NCBI RefSeq assembly: GCF_016658545.1
Contig: NZ_JACVZC010000015.1
Location: 1-64,000 of the forward strand
Source of the DNA: Pseudomonas sp. S37
GTDB lineage: Bacteria > Pseudomonadota > Gammaproteobacteria > Pseudomonadales > Pseudomonadaceae
Direction of reading: 5' to 3'
DNA: 64,000 nucleotides
Part shown: positions 28,575 to 37,468 of the stretch, in pieces
Numbering within the stretch: position 1 is the first letter of the stretch
Layout of the letters: each line of letters starts with the position of its first letter
Made by a program: the position numbers and the translations under genes
Notes under the pieces: model-generated
What the model was told of the DNA's origin: nothing
Seen by the model: the letters and a program-made list of their open reading frames with translations, nothing else
Database searches by the model: none

Positions 28575-28653
28575 CCGGCTCAAGGCTCCCTGAATGAGTG
28601 GCCGTAGTGTATCCCATGGCTTCCCCGGCAGCAGCCGGGGGCCATGGGCATGC

Positions 28654-29418
28654 TTACTTGAGGCTGCCGGCAAGAAACTGCTGCAGGCGCTCGGACTGCG
28701 GCCGGGCCAGCACCTCGCGCGGGTTGCCGCGTTCCAGGGCCAGCCCCTGGTGCAGGAACATGACCTGGTTGGAAACCTCCCGGGCAAAGCCCATCTCATG
28801 GGTCACCACCACCATGGTGCGGCCTTCCTGTGCCAGCGCCTGCATCACCTTCAATACCTCGCCAACCAGCTCGGGGTCGAGCGCCGAGGTCGGCTCGTCG
28901 AACAGCATCACTTCGGGTTCCATGGCCAGCGCCCGGGCAATGGCCACGCGTTGCTGCTCGCCGCCGGACATGTGCGCCGGATAGGCGCCACGGCGGTGGC
29001 TCACACCGACCTTGTGCAGGTAGTGCTCGGCTTTTTCACGGGCTTCCTTGCGGGCCATGCCCAGTACATGCACCGGGGCCTCCATCACGTTTTCCAGGGC
29101 GCTCATGTGCGACCACAGGTTGAAATGCTGGAAGACCATGCTCAGCCGTGAGCGCAGGCGTTGCAGCTGGCCAGGGTCTGCGGCGCGCAGCCCGCCACGT
29201 GGGCAGGGGCGCAGCTTCAGGTCTTCGCCATTGACCATGATCTGCCCGGCGTTGGGTTGCTCAAGCAGGTTGATGCAGCGCAGGAACGTGCTTTTGCCTG
29301 AGCCGCTGGAGCCGATGATGCTGATCACATCACCGGCCTTGGCCTGCAGCGAAACGCCCTTGAGTACCTGATGGTTGCCGTAGCTTTTGTGCAGTTCGTG
29401 AATTTCCAGTTTGTTCAT
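28654..29418 (-). CDS. Basic amino acid ABC transporter ATP-binding protein (AotP/HisP-like)
   Basis: 254 aa. Walker [10 protein letters not shown] at 36-44, Q-loop FQHFNLW, ABC signature MSGGEQQR (150-157) and Walker [11 protein letters not shown] (172-181), with the H-loop in VTHEMGF. The sequence is of the HisP/ArtP polar amino acid group. It powers the two permeases encoded upstream in the same operon. Start at 29418 follows the AAAGGA in the short gap after the desuccinylase-like gene. Confidence 0.92.
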   Translation of the reverse strand: MNKLEIHELHKSYGNHQVLKGVSLQAKAGDVISIIGSSGSGKSTFLRCINLLEQPNAGQIMVNGEDLKLRPCPRGGLRAADPGQLQRLRSRLSMVFQHFNLWSHMSALENVMEAPVHVLGMARKEAREKAEHYLHKVGVSHRRGAYPAHMSGGEQQRVAIARALAMEPEVMLFDEPTSALDPELVGEVLKVMQALAQEGRTMVVVTHEMGFAREVSNQVMFLHQGLALERGNPREVLARPQSERLQQFLAGSLK

Positions 29419-29437
29419 CAAAGGATACCCGTTGGTG

Positions 29438-30550
29438 TCAGTCGCTGAACAAGCGACCGTGGCGAATGGGCAGGCTGCCGGCGACTTTCGCCAGCCACAG
29501 GCCTGGTTGGGCGAAGCGCAGGCGTTCGCGGGCATACAGCACCCCGTCGGTGCTGGCGCAGACGACGCTGTGCCGGTCACTGAGCGGGTCGATGACTTCG
29601 AACAGCGGGTCGCCGGCTTTGACGTATGCCCCCAGCGGTTGCAGGTAACTGACCACGCCAGGGTGTTCGGCATAGGCATACTGGGCACCGGCAAACGGCG
29701 TTGCGTGACAGCAGCGCGCCGGTGCGGGCGGCCACGTGCCGCTGATCAGGCCCTGATCGGCCAGGTAGGCAAGCAAGTGTTCAGCATCGGCCTGGCACTG
29801 TTCGCGCCCGGTATCGGCCATGCCGCGCAGCTCAACGGTAGTGGCAATGCAGGCCAGCGGGATGTTCGCCCTGGGGAAGTGTTCAGGCAGCTTTATCCAC
29901 GGTACCGCGCAGGCTTCGTCGAATGCATTGCCACCGGCGTCCTCGGCAAGCAGCGCCGCTTCAGCACCCAGGCGTGCCGCCAGTGAACGCAAGCGGGGCC
30001 AGTTTTGTGGCAGCGCATACAGCAGCATCACCGATTCGAAATCACAGTGCAGGTCGAGCACCACGTCCGCATCACACGCATGCTGCAGCAGTAACCGGCG
30101 CAGGCCATCGAGCTCTGATTGCGCCGCAGGCAGTTCGCCGAGGGTGTCACGCATGGCGCGGCGAATGGTGGCGACGTTGTCTTCACCGTTTTCGCCCAAC
30201 TGGCCTTCCAGGCGCTGGACCAGTGCTTCGGTCAACGCCGGAAAGTCGCGGTTGAAGTTCTTGCCGCTGTTGAACTCGAAACGGCCCTGGTGGGTGGCCT
30301 GGAACATCTGGCCGATGCCAATCGGGTTGGCCAGCGGCACCAGTTCAATTACGCCCGTCAGCCGGCCTTGTGCTTCCAGTTCGGCCAGGCGGGCCTTCAA
30401 TGCCACTGCCACGCGCATGCCTGGCAACTCGTCGGCGTGCAGCGAGGCCTGGATATAGGCTTTGCGCGGGCCGCTGCCGAAGCGAAACACACTCAGCGTC
30501 CGTTGTGTACCGCAGGCGCTCCACGGCAGGGTATGGTCGATTTGCTGCAT
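29438..30550 (-). CDS. Succinylglutamate desuccinylase/aspartoacylase-family protein (AotO-like)
   Basis: 370 aa zinc hydrolase of the AstE/AspA superfamily. Metal ligands appear as His38 and Glu41 (LHADE) and His168 (LDLHCD), with a substrate Arg/Asn region [12 protein letters not shown]. The position, third gene between the permease and the ATPase of a basic amino acid transporter, is that of aotO in P. aeruginosa. It could release an amino acid from an N-acylated form imported by the transporter, so the true substrate of the system may be an acylated amino acid. Confidence 0.87.
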   Translation of the reverse strand: MQQIDHTLPWSACGTQRTLSVFRFGSGPRKAYIQASLHADELPGMRVAVALKARLAELEAQGRLTGVIELVPLANPIGIGQMFQATHQGRFEFNSGKNFNRDFPALTEALVQRLEGQLGENGEDNVATIRRAMRDTLGELPAAQSELDGLRRLLLQHACDADVVLDLHCDFESVMLLYALPQNWPRLRSLAARLGAEAALLAEDAGGNAFDEACAVPWIKLPEHFPRANIPLACIATTVELRGMADTGREQCQADAEHLLAYLADQGLISGTWPPAPARCCHATPFAGAQYAYAEHPGVVSYLQPLGAYVKAGDPLFEVIDPLSDRHSVVCASTDGVLYARERLRFAQPGLWLAKVAGSLPIRHGRLFSD

Positions 30551-30559
30551 GGAAGCTCC

Positions 30560-31255
30560 TCAGTGCTTGCGTGGGGCGAGGTAGGCCAGCCAGTGGCGCT
30601 CGGCCACTTTGAACAGGCGTACCAGCAGGAACGTCAGGGCCAAGTAGATCAGCCCTGCGGTAATGAATGCTTCAAAGGGCAGGTAGTACCGGGCGTTGAA
30701 GGTTTTCGCCGCGCCGGTGATGTCGACCAGGGTGACGATCGACGCCAGGCTGGTGGTCTGCAGCATCATCAGCACTTCGTTGCTGTATTGCGGCAGCGAC
30801 CGGCGCAGGGCCGACGGCAGCAGAATGCGCCGGTACAGGGCCAGGCGTGACATGCCCATGGCGCGTGCCGCTTCGACTTCGCCCCGTGGTGTGGCACGCA
30901 GGCTGCCGGCCAGCAACTCGGCGCTGTAGGCGCTGGTGTTGATGGCGAACGCCAGGCACGTGCAGAACGTGGCGCTGGACAGGTACGGCCAGAGCGGCCC
31001 CTGGCGCACCAGCTCGAACTGCGCCAGGCCGTAATACACCAGAAACAGCTGCACCAGCATCGGTGTGCCGCGGATGACATAGGTGTAAAGCCAGGCCGGG
31101 TAGCGCAGCAGGCAAGTACGTGACACGCGCATCAAGGCCAGCGGGACCGCCAGGGCCAGGCCGCAGGCCAGGGAAATCAGCAGCACTTTCAGGGTCAGCG
31201 CAATGCCATTGAGGTACAGCGGCAGGCTCTGCCAGATCAGTTGGTAGTCGAGCAT
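30560..31255 (-). CDS. Amino acid ABC transporter permease (AotM/HisM-like)
   Basis: 231 aa from the ATG at 31255 (GAGGG upstream). About five membrane segments and the EAA loop (EVEAARAMGMSRLALYRRILLPSALRRSLPQ) mark the HisM type of inner-membrane permease. It begins 16 bases after the stop of the HisQ-like gene and pairs with it as a heterodimer. Fourteen bases separate it from the desuccinylase-like gene. Confidence 0.9.
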   Translation of the reverse strand: MLDYQLIWQSLPLYLNGIALTLKVLLISLACGLALAVPLALMRVSRTCLLRYPAWLYTYVIRGTPMLVQLFLVYYGLAQFELVRQGPLWPYLSSATFCTCLAFAINTSAYSAELLAGSLRATPRGEVEAARAMGMSRLALYRRILLPSALRRSLPQYSNEVLMMLQTTSLASIVTLVDITGAAKTFNARYYLPFEAFITAGLIYLALTFLLVRLFKVAERHWLAYLAPRKH

Positions 31256-31270
31256 TTTGCAAACCCTCAC

Positions 31271-31960
31271 TCACAGTTCGGCGGCTTTGATGCCGAACGA
31301 ATAACGCTTTTCCACACCGCGCAGTAGCAACAGCGACAGGCTGGTCAGCAGCAGGTAAAGGCCTGCCACGGTGAGGAAGAACGTGAACGGTTCATGGGTG
31401 GCATCGGCCGCGTTCTTGGCCTTGAACATCATGTCCTGCAGGCCGATCACCGAGATCAGTGCCGTGGACTTGGTCAGGACCAGCCAGTTGTTGGTAAAAC
31501 CCGGCAGCGCCAGGCGCACCAGTTGCGGCACGCTGATGCGCCAGAACACCTGCAGGCTGCCCATGCCGTACGCCGCACCTGCTTCGGCCTGGCCTTTGGG
31601 TATGGCGAGGAATGCCCCGCGAAAGCTCTCCGACAGATAGGCGCCAAAGATGAAACCCATGGTGCAGACCCCGGCAATGAACGGGTTGATGTCGATGTAT
31701 TGCTCGTAGCCCAGTGCCAACGCCAGGCGGTTGACCAGGTCCTGACCGCCGTAGAACACCAGCAGGATCAGCACCAGGTCGGGGATGCCGCGCACCAGGG
31801 TGGTGTAGATCTCGCCCAGGGCGGCCAGCCAGCGCAGCGGTGACAGCCGGCAAGCGGCGCCGATCAGGCCGAGGCTGATGGCCAGCGCCATCGCCATCAG
31901 GGCCAGGCTGATGCTCAACCACGCGCCCTCGAGAATGCTCGAACCGTAGCCGTGAAGCAT
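31271..31960 (-). CDS. Amino acid ABC transporter permease (AotQ/HisQ-like)
   Basis: 229 aa from the ATG at 31960 (AGGACC upstream). Five membrane segments, the RGIPDLVLILLVFYGG segment and the EAA loop (GQAEAGAAYGMGSLQVFWRISVPQLVRLALPG) define the HisQ type. It follows the binding-protein gene by 25 bases in the same operon. Confidence 0.9.
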   Translation of the reverse strand: MLHGYGSSILEGAWLSISLALMAMALAISLGLIGAACRLSPLRWLAALGEIYTTLVRGIPDLVLILLVFYGGQDLVNRLALALGYEQYIDINPFIAGVCTMGFIFGAYLSESFRGAFLAIPKGQAEAGAAYGMGSLQVFWRISVPQLVRLALPGFTNNWLVLTKSTALISVIGLQDMMFKAKNAADATHEPFTFFLTVAGLYLLLTSLSLLLLRGVEKRYSFGIKAAEL

Positions 31961-31985
31961 GATGAAGGTCCTCGTCAGCCGGGGT

Positions 31986-32762
31986 TTATTGGCCGTAGAT
32001 ATCGAACGGGAAATACTTGGCCTGTACCTGCTGGTAGGTGCCGTTGGCGCGGATGGCGGCAATGGCGGCATTCAGGCGCGTGAGGTTGGCGGTATCACCC
32101 TTGCGCACGGCAATCCCTGCGCCGCGGCCGAAGTAGCGCGGGTCGTTGATGTCCGGCCCGACCAGGGCAAAGCCTTGGCCGGCGGGCGTCTTGATAAAGC
32201 TCTCTTCGGTATTGACGATGTCGGCAAGGGTGGCGTCCAGCCGGCCGGCCACCAGGTCGAGGAAGGCTTCGCTCTGTGCGGCGTAGCGCACCACCTCGAC
32301 CCCCGCACTTTCGAGTTGCTCGGTAGCGAAGCGGTCGTAGGTGGAGGCACGTTGCACGCCGAGCTTCTTGCCTTTGAGGTCTTGTGCCGGGTCGTTGACC
32401 TGGCTGCCGGCCTTCATCGTGAACTTGCCGGGGGTGTGGTAGTACTTGTCGGTGAAGTCGACCGATTTCAGCCGGTCTTGCGTGATCGACATTGACGACA
32501 GCACCGCGTCGATCTTGCGCACTTTCAACGACGGAATCATCCCGTCGAATTCCTGGACTACCCACTGGCACTTGACCTGCATCTGCGCGCACAGGGCATT
32601 GCCGATGTCGTAGTCAAAGCCGGCAATTTCGCCTTCGGGGGTGCGATAGGAGAAGGGCGGGTAAGCCGCCTCGATGCCGATGCGCAGGCTGCCTTCGTCG
32701 GCCTGGGCCAATGCGCTGCAGGCACACAGTGCCAATGCGCCTAGAAGTCCGGTCTTGTTCAT
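31986..32762 (-). CDS. Amino acid ABC transporter substrate-binding protein (AotJ/HisJ-like)
   Basis: 258 aa with a signal peptide (LLGALALCACSALAQA, cleavage near residue 20) and a family 3 solute-binding fold: LRIGIEAAYPPFSYRTPEGEIAGFDYDIGNALC, SLKVRKIDAVLSSMSITQDRLKSVDF, and GVQRASTYDRF. The Asp in SITQDR and the Arg in the preceding lobe are those that hold the alpha-amino and carboxyl groups of arginine, lysine, ornithine or histidine in HisJ/LAO. First gene of the operon; a 253-base gap separates it from the divergent ECF sigma gene. Confidence 0.9.
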   Translation of the reverse strand: MNKTGLLGALALCACSALAQADEGSLRIGIEAAYPPFSYRTPEGEIAGFDYDIGNALCAQMQVKCQWVVQEFDGMIPSLKVRKIDAVLSSMSITQDRLKSVDFTDKYYHTPGKFTMKAGSQVNDPAQDLKGKKLGVQRASTYDRFATEQLESAGVEVVRYAAQSEAFLDLVAGRLDATLADIVNTEESFIKTPAGQGFALVGPDINDPRYFGRGAGIAVRKGDTANLTRLNAAIAAIRANGTYQQVQAKYFPFDIYGQ

Positions 32763-32971
32763 ATTGTTGACTCCGGTGGATAGGGCGGGTGCCGGCTGAT
32801 GCCTTGTGTGCGAAGCAGCGCGGCAAGAAGAAAATGACACTATTAATTTCATAAATCAATTTTTGTGAAAATTATTGTGTCAGCGTGATTGGCGGGCCTT
32901 CATCGGGTGCAGGCGGGGCGCCTGAGGTGAGCGCGCAACTCGGCCAGTTGCGCAGGCGAAGGCTACTCAGG

Positions 32972-32990
32972 TTAAATGAGAGTCATTATT
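32972..32990 (+). promoter_or_regulatory. Fur box before the second ECF sigma gene
   Basis: ttaaatgagagtcattatt agrees with the Fur consensus at about 15 of 19 positions, including both halves AATGA and TCATT. It lies 25 bases before the sigma start at 33016, the normal position for iron-repressed iron-starvation sigma genes in Pseudomonas. Confidence 0.7.
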
Positions 32991-33015
32991 AAAGACGCTG
33001 CTATCGGTTCATCCC

Positions 33016-33525
33016 ATGTCCTGTGCTGACCCTTCCCTGCAAAAGGCCGTACATACCCTTTACGAGGACCACCACACCTGGTTGTGCGGCTGGCTGCGCA
33101 GCAAGCTCGGCTGCGTGGAGCATGCGGCTGACCTGGCCCAGGACACGTTCATACGGGTGCTGACCTTGCGCAAGGCAGCAGAGCTGCGCCAGCCTCGGGC
33201 CTACCTGAGCAGCGTGGCGCGCAGCCTGATGATCGACATGTTCCGCCGGCGCGCGCTGGAGCAGGCCTACCTGGAAACCCTGGCGTCGCGGCCCGAGCTT
33301 GTGGAGGTTTCCCCCGAGGCACGTTTGCTGATCATCGAGACCTTGATGGAGATCGACCGCCTGCTCGATGGCCTGGGTTCGCGTACCCGCGAGATATTCC
33401 TGATGGCCCAGCTGGACGGCTTGAGTTATGTGGAAATCGCCCGGCGGCTGGAGGTGTCGCTGACCACCGTCAAGAAGCATGCCGTGCGGGCGCTGACCCA
33501 TTGCCTGATGCTGGACGAGGCGTGA
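33016..33525 (+). CDS. ECF RNA polymerase sigma factor, FecI type
   Basis: 169 aa. Region 2 (HAADLAQDTFIRVL, QPRAYLSSVARSLMIDMFRRR) and region 4 (LGSRTREIFLMAQLDGLSYVEIARRLEVSLTTVKKHAVRAL) are intact. It is the first gene of the second iron-uptake trio, three bases before the FecR gene, with a good Fur box upstream. Confidence 0.9.
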   Translation: MSCADPSLQKAVHTLYEDHHTWLCGWLRSKLGCVEHAADLAQDTFIRVLTLRKAAELRQPRAYLSSVARSLMIDMFRRRALEQAYLETLASRPELVEVSPEARLLIIETLMEIDRLLDGLGSRTREIFLMAQLDGLSYVEIARRLEVSLTTVKKHAVRALTHCLMLDEA

Positions 33526-33528
33526 GCC

Positions 33529-34488
33529 ATGGCGGGTAGCGAGGCAGGTGCTGAGGCGTTGAACCGCAAGACGCTGGAAGCTGCCGCCAGCTGGTACGTG
33601 GAATTGCGCTGCGATGCCGATGAGGCCACGCGAGCGGCGCATCAGCGCTGGTTGCTCAGTGACCCGCGCCATGTGCAAGCCTGGGAGCGCCTGGCGCGCT
33701 TGCAGGGCAAGCTGGCGCAGGTTGCACCGGGTATCGCAAGGCCGACCTTGAGCAGCGCCCGCGCCAAGCGGCGTGAGGTGCTCAAGGTGCTGTCGGTACT
33801 GCTGATGGCGGGCGCTGCAGGCGGCATGGTGCTACGCGATGGCGGCGCTGCACGGCTGATGGCCGACCTGCGCACAGGGGTAGGCGAGCGCCGTTCGTTG
33901 CGGCTGGACGATGGTAGCCAGCTGCAGTTGAACACCGGCACGGCGGTTGATGTTCGCTACAGCGGCCAGTGGCGCTCGCTGGAACTGCTGAGGGGCGAAA
34001 TCCTGGTGCAGACCGCAGCGGATGCCTTGTCCCGCCCCTTCATCGTGCACACCGGGCAAGGCAGTATTCGCGCGCTGGGCACACGCTTCACTGTGCGTTG
34101 CGACAGTGATACCACGCGGGTTTGCGTGCTTGAACATGCCGTGGAGGTGCGCCCGGCACAGGCCGCGATAACGGTACGGGTAGACGCCGGGCAGCAGTTG
34201 GCCTTTCATGCCGACCGGCCTGGCGCCGTGATGCCGGCGGCGACGATGGCAGATGCCTGGAGCCGGCAGATGCTGATCGTGGATAACTGGCGCCTCGCCG
34301 AGGTTGTCGGTGAATTGCAGCGATACCGCCCTGGCTACCTGGGCTGCGACGATGCCGTGGGCGAATTGCGCTTGTCCGGTGCGTTTCATCTGGCCGATAT
34401 CGACATTGTCCTGGAAAACCTCACCACCACCTTGCCTGTGCGCATCCGCCGTTTCAGCCGCTACTGGACGCGCGTGGAAGCTGCCTGA
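33529..34488 (+). CDS. FecR-family anti-sigma / sigma regulator
   Basis: 319 aa. An N-terminal DUF4880-type domain (LEAAASWYVELRCDADEATRAAHQRWLLSDPRHVQAWERL), a transmembrane helix at about residues 86-103 (VLKVLSVLLMAGAAGGMVL) and a periplasmic FecR domain (GERRSLRLDDGSQLQLNTGTAVDVRY, GTRFTVRCDSD). It links the receptor at 34603 with the sigma factor encoded just upstream. Confidence 0.9.
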   Translation: MAGSEAGAEALNRKTLEAAASWYVELRCDADEATRAAHQRWLLSDPRHVQAWERLARLQGKLAQVAPGIARPTLSSARAKRREVLKVLSVLLMAGAAGGMVLRDGGAARLMADLRTGVGERRSLRLDDGSQLQLNTGTAVDVRYSGQWRSLELLRGEILVQTAADALSRPFIVHTGQGSIRALGTRFTVRCDSDTTRVCVLEHAVEVRPAQAAITVRVDAGQQLAFHADRPGAVMPAATMADAWSRQMLIVDNWRLAEVVGELQRYRPGYLGCDDAVGELRLSGAFHLADIDIVLENLTTTLPVRIRRFSRYWTRVEAA

Positions 34489-34602
34489 AAATCGGCGAAC
34501 ATTTTTTTACCGAGGGGTTATCGATTGCCGGTCTCGTTCGACTTGTAGGTAGACGCGCAACAAGCGCAATGAAAAAACTGCCGCAGGGCGAAAGGAAACC
34601 GC

Positions 34603-37089
34603 ATGCTCGCTGTCAACGATTGCAACCGCACCCTCCCTCTTAACACCCCCTCAGCCAGGCTGGCGCGGGCAGTGCACTGCGCGCTGTTCAGTGTGGCGCT
34701 GTCCACGCCGCTGGCCGCAGCGGTAATTGCCCAGCCCACCATGGCTCAGAACCAGGCTGAAGCGACCTTCGATATCCCCGCTGGCGCACTGGGCACCGCA
34801 CTTACGCAATTTGCCTCGGCGGCCGGGGTAACGGTGTCGTTCGAACCGTCCTCGGTGCAGGCACTGAGATCGCCCGGGCTACACGGCCGTTTCAGTACCG
34901 ATGCCGGCCTGCGCCAATTGCTGGCGGGCAGCAGGTTGCAGGTGTTGAAGCAGGCCAATGGCAGCTATTCGTTGTTGCCCATGGTGGGCGATGCTTCGAC
35001 CCTGCAGCTTGATACCACCAGCATCACCGGCACCGCCACAGAGTCCGCCTATGGGCCGGTAAAGGGTTACGTCGCCAGCCGCAGCGCTACCGGGACCAAG
35101 ACCGACACGCCGCTGCTGGAAATCCCCCAGGCCATCAACGTGGTCACCGCCGACCAGGTGCAAGCCCAGGGCGCGCGCAACCTGACCCAGGCGCTGCGCT
35201 ACACCCCGGGCCTGGCCACGGGTGGCTTTACCGACCGCAACAGCATTGCCGACGAAATCACCAGCCGCGGCTTTGCCCCGACCCCGTTGTACCTGGATGG
35301 CGCCTACATCCCGTATGCCGGTAGCCTGGGGGGCGCACCGCAGATCGACCCCTACACGCTGGAGCGCATCGAGGTGCTCAAAGGCCCTTCGTCGGTACTG
35401 TACGGGCAGAACCAGCCGGGTGGGCTGATCAACATGGTCTCCAAGCGCCCGACCCGCGAGCAGCAAAGCCAGGTGAAGCTGGGGGCCGGCAGCTACAACC
35501 GGGTCAACGGCGCCTTCGATACCAGCGGCCCGCTGGACGAGCAGAAGGTGTTCACCTATCGCCTGGTCGGCGTTGCCGACAAAGGCAACGAGATGGTCGC
35601 GCACACCCACAGCGAGCGTTTGTTGCTGGCGCCCAGCCTGACCTGGGCGCCGAACGAGGACACATCCCTGACGTTGCTCGCGCAAGTACAGCGCGACGAT
35701 GGCCTGGCCGACTATCAGTCGCTGCCAATGGTCGGCTCGCTCAAGCGTGGCCCGACCGGCCAGAAGATTGACCGCGACTTCCTCTCGGGCGACTCACGCT
35801 ACAACGACTACAAGCGTGACCAGTTCATACTGGGCTACGACTTCAGCCACCGCTTCAACGATGACTTGGCCTGGCGTTCAACCGCGCGCTACACCGATGT
35901 GCGCGACCGTTACAAAGGCTTCTACCTGCGCAGCTTCGTCACCGATGGGGACGTGGTCGACTACACCCGCGCCAACCGGGTCAAGCTGGACTGGCGTCAG
36001 CACAACATCGCCTACACCGTCGATAACAACCTGGAGTACACCTTCGATACCGGTGCCCTGCGGCACACCCTGCTGGCCGGCGCCGATTACCGTCATTTCA
36101 GCCGCAAGTACGATGGCTACAATGCCTACAACGTGTTGCCGGTCGACCTGTACGGCAAGAACAACTACGACACCAGCAGCGTGAAGCCGGTACTGGACAC
36201 CCGCTGGGACAACACCGTGCGCCAGACCGGGGTGTACCTGCAGGACCAGATCAAGCTGGACAACTGGATCCTCACCGTGGGCGGGCGCCAGGACTGGGCG
36301 GAAATCGACAACAAGGACCTGCTGGCGCACAGCATTGCCTCCCAGCGTGACAACAAGTTCACCGGGCGCATCGGCCTTACCTATGTCACCGAGTTTGGCC
36401 TGGCGCCGTATGTCAGCTATTCCCAGTCGTTCCTGCCGACGCTGGGCACGGCCGCGCCAGAGCGTGGCGGCAAGGCATTCGAGCCTACCGAGGGCGAGCA
36501 GTATGAAGTGGGGCTGAAGTACCAGCCGGTCGAGGGCACCTTGTTCACCGCTTCGGTGTTTCAGGTCAAGCAGAAGAATGTGCTGACCGGCGATACCGAG
36601 TACCCGCAATACCAGTCGCAAAACGGCGAGGTGCGCTCACGCGGGGTTGAGCTGGAACTGAAATCCAGCGTCGACAATGTCGATGTGCTGGCCGCAGCCA
36701 CCTACATCGATTCGTTCTACACCAAGAGCACCTACGGCGACCAGGGCAACCGCAACGAATCGCAGGCACCTGTATCCGCCTCGCTGTGGGTGGATTATCA
36801 CTTCACCCAGGCCGCGCTCAATGGCCTGACCTTTGGCGCCGGCGCCCGCTACACCGGCCGCAAACCGGGCAACTCGGCCAATACCTTCGATGTACCGGCC
36901 TACGCCGTGTACGACGCCACCGTCAGCTACGACCTCGGCAAGCTCGACCCCGGCCTGCGCGGCCTGCAGGCCAGCCTGAACGTGCAGAACATCTTTGACC
37001 GCGAGTATGTGTCGGACTGTAACTACGCGTTTGGCTGCTACTACGGGCAGGAGCGGGTGGCGGCGGTGGAGATGACGTACGACTGGTAG
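34603..37089 (+). CDS. TonB-dependent siderophore receptor with STN domain, FhuA-like
   Basis: 828 aa, AAGGAAA before the ATG. A long signal peptide ends near AQPTMAQ (about residue 47); an STN domain follows at about 50-105 (FDIPAGALGTALTQFASAAGVTVSF), then the plug (PQAINVVTADQVQAQGARNL, RIEVLKGPSSVLYGQNQPGG) and the barrel ending MTYDW. The C-terminal loop with two cysteines (SDCNYAFGCYYGQER) resembles ferrichrome receptors of the FhuA/FegA type, suggesting a hydroxamate siderophore, possibly one made by other organisms. A 114-base gap after fecR would hold the sigma-dependent promoter. Confidence 0.9.
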   Translation: MLAVNDCNRTLPLNTPSARLARAVHCALFSVALSTPLAAAVIAQPTMAQNQAEATFDIPAGALGTALTQFASAAGVTVSFEPSSVQALRSPGLHGRFSTDAGLRQLLAGSRLQVLKQANGSYSLLPMVGDASTLQLDTTSITGTATESAYGPVKGYVASRSATGTKTDTPLLEIPQAINVVTADQVQAQGARNLTQALRYTPGLATGGFTDRNSIADEITSRGFAPTPLYLDGAYIPYAGSLGGAPQIDPYTLERIEVLKGPSSVLYGQNQPGGLINMVSKRPTREQQSQVKLGAGSYNRVNGAFDTSGPLDEQKVFTYRLVGVADKGNEMVAHTHSERLLLAPSLTWAPNEDTSLTLLAQVQRDDGLADYQSLPMVGSLKRGPTGQKIDRDFLSGDSRYNDYKRDQFILGYDFSHRFNDDLAWRSTARYTDVRDRYKGFYLRSFVTDGDVVDYTRANRVKLDWRQHNIAYTVDNNLEYTFDTGALRHTLLAGADYRHFSRKYDGYNAYNVLPVDLYGKNNYDTSSVKPVLDTRWDNTVRQTGVYLQDQIKLDNWILTVGGRQDWAEIDNKDLLAHSIASQRDNKFTGRIGLTYVTEFGLAPYVSYSQSFLPTLGTAAPERGGKAFEPTEGEQYEVGLKYQPVEGTLFTASVFQVKQKNVLTGDTEYPQYQSQNGEVRSRGVELELKSSVDNVDVLAAATYIDSFYTKSTYGDQGNRNESQAPVSASLWVDYHFTQAALNGLTFGAGARYTGRKPGNSANTFDVPAYAVYDATVSYDLGKLDPGLRGLQASLNVQNIFDREYVSDCNYAFGCYYGQERVAAVEMTYDW

Positions 37090-37158
37090 TCGTCTGAGGC
37101 ATCTTATTGTCATTGCGCAACCCAACGAGAAACACCTGTACAGCTTTTTTTGAATCAA

Positions 37159-37199
37159 ATACGATGCATAAATGTATTTTTCCAATAAATGCATTGTAT
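37159..37199 (+). promoter_or_regulatory. Candidate operator of the hipBA-like operon
   Basis: An inverted repeat with arms atacgatgcat (37159-37169) and atgcattgtat (37189-37199), one mismatch, centred about 35 bases before the antitoxin start. A third related half-site (tgcatgttgta) occurs at 37204-37214. The placement is that expected for autoregulation by a HipB-like protein. Confidence 0.6.
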
Positions 37200-37213
37200 A
37201 TGGTGCATGTTGT

Positions 37214-37468
37214 ATGAACGATCTGGGCGCTTTGATCAAAAAACTGCGTAAAGACGCCGGGCTTTCTCAGGCCCAGCTCGCGCAGCGTCACGGCATGAGC
37301 CGAGCAACCATTTCGGGGATCGAAAACAATTCGATCGCCGAAGTCGGCATTCGCAAGGTTGCCGCGATCCTGGAGGGCCTGGGCTATGAACTGACCGCTA
37401 CGCCCAGGCGCCGTCGCAGGACACTGGATGAACTGAAGGCCGGGGGTATCCATGACCAGGAAGAATGA
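37214..37468 (+). CDS. HipB-like antitoxin, XRE-family DNA-binding protein
   Basis: 84 aa from the ATG at 37214. A Cro/C1-type helix-turn-helix spans about residues 8-60 (IKKLRKDAGLSQAQLAQRHGMSRATISGIENNSIAEVGIRKVAAILEGLGYEL), followed by an Arg-rich linker (TPRRRRRTLDEL). It overlaps the HipA-like gene by 17 bases. It should bind both the toxin and the inverted repeats upstream. Confidence 0.85.
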   Translation: MNDLGALIKKLRKDAGLSQAQLAQRHGMSRATISGIENNSIAEVGIRKVAAILEGLGYELTATPRRRRRTLDELKAGGIHDQEE

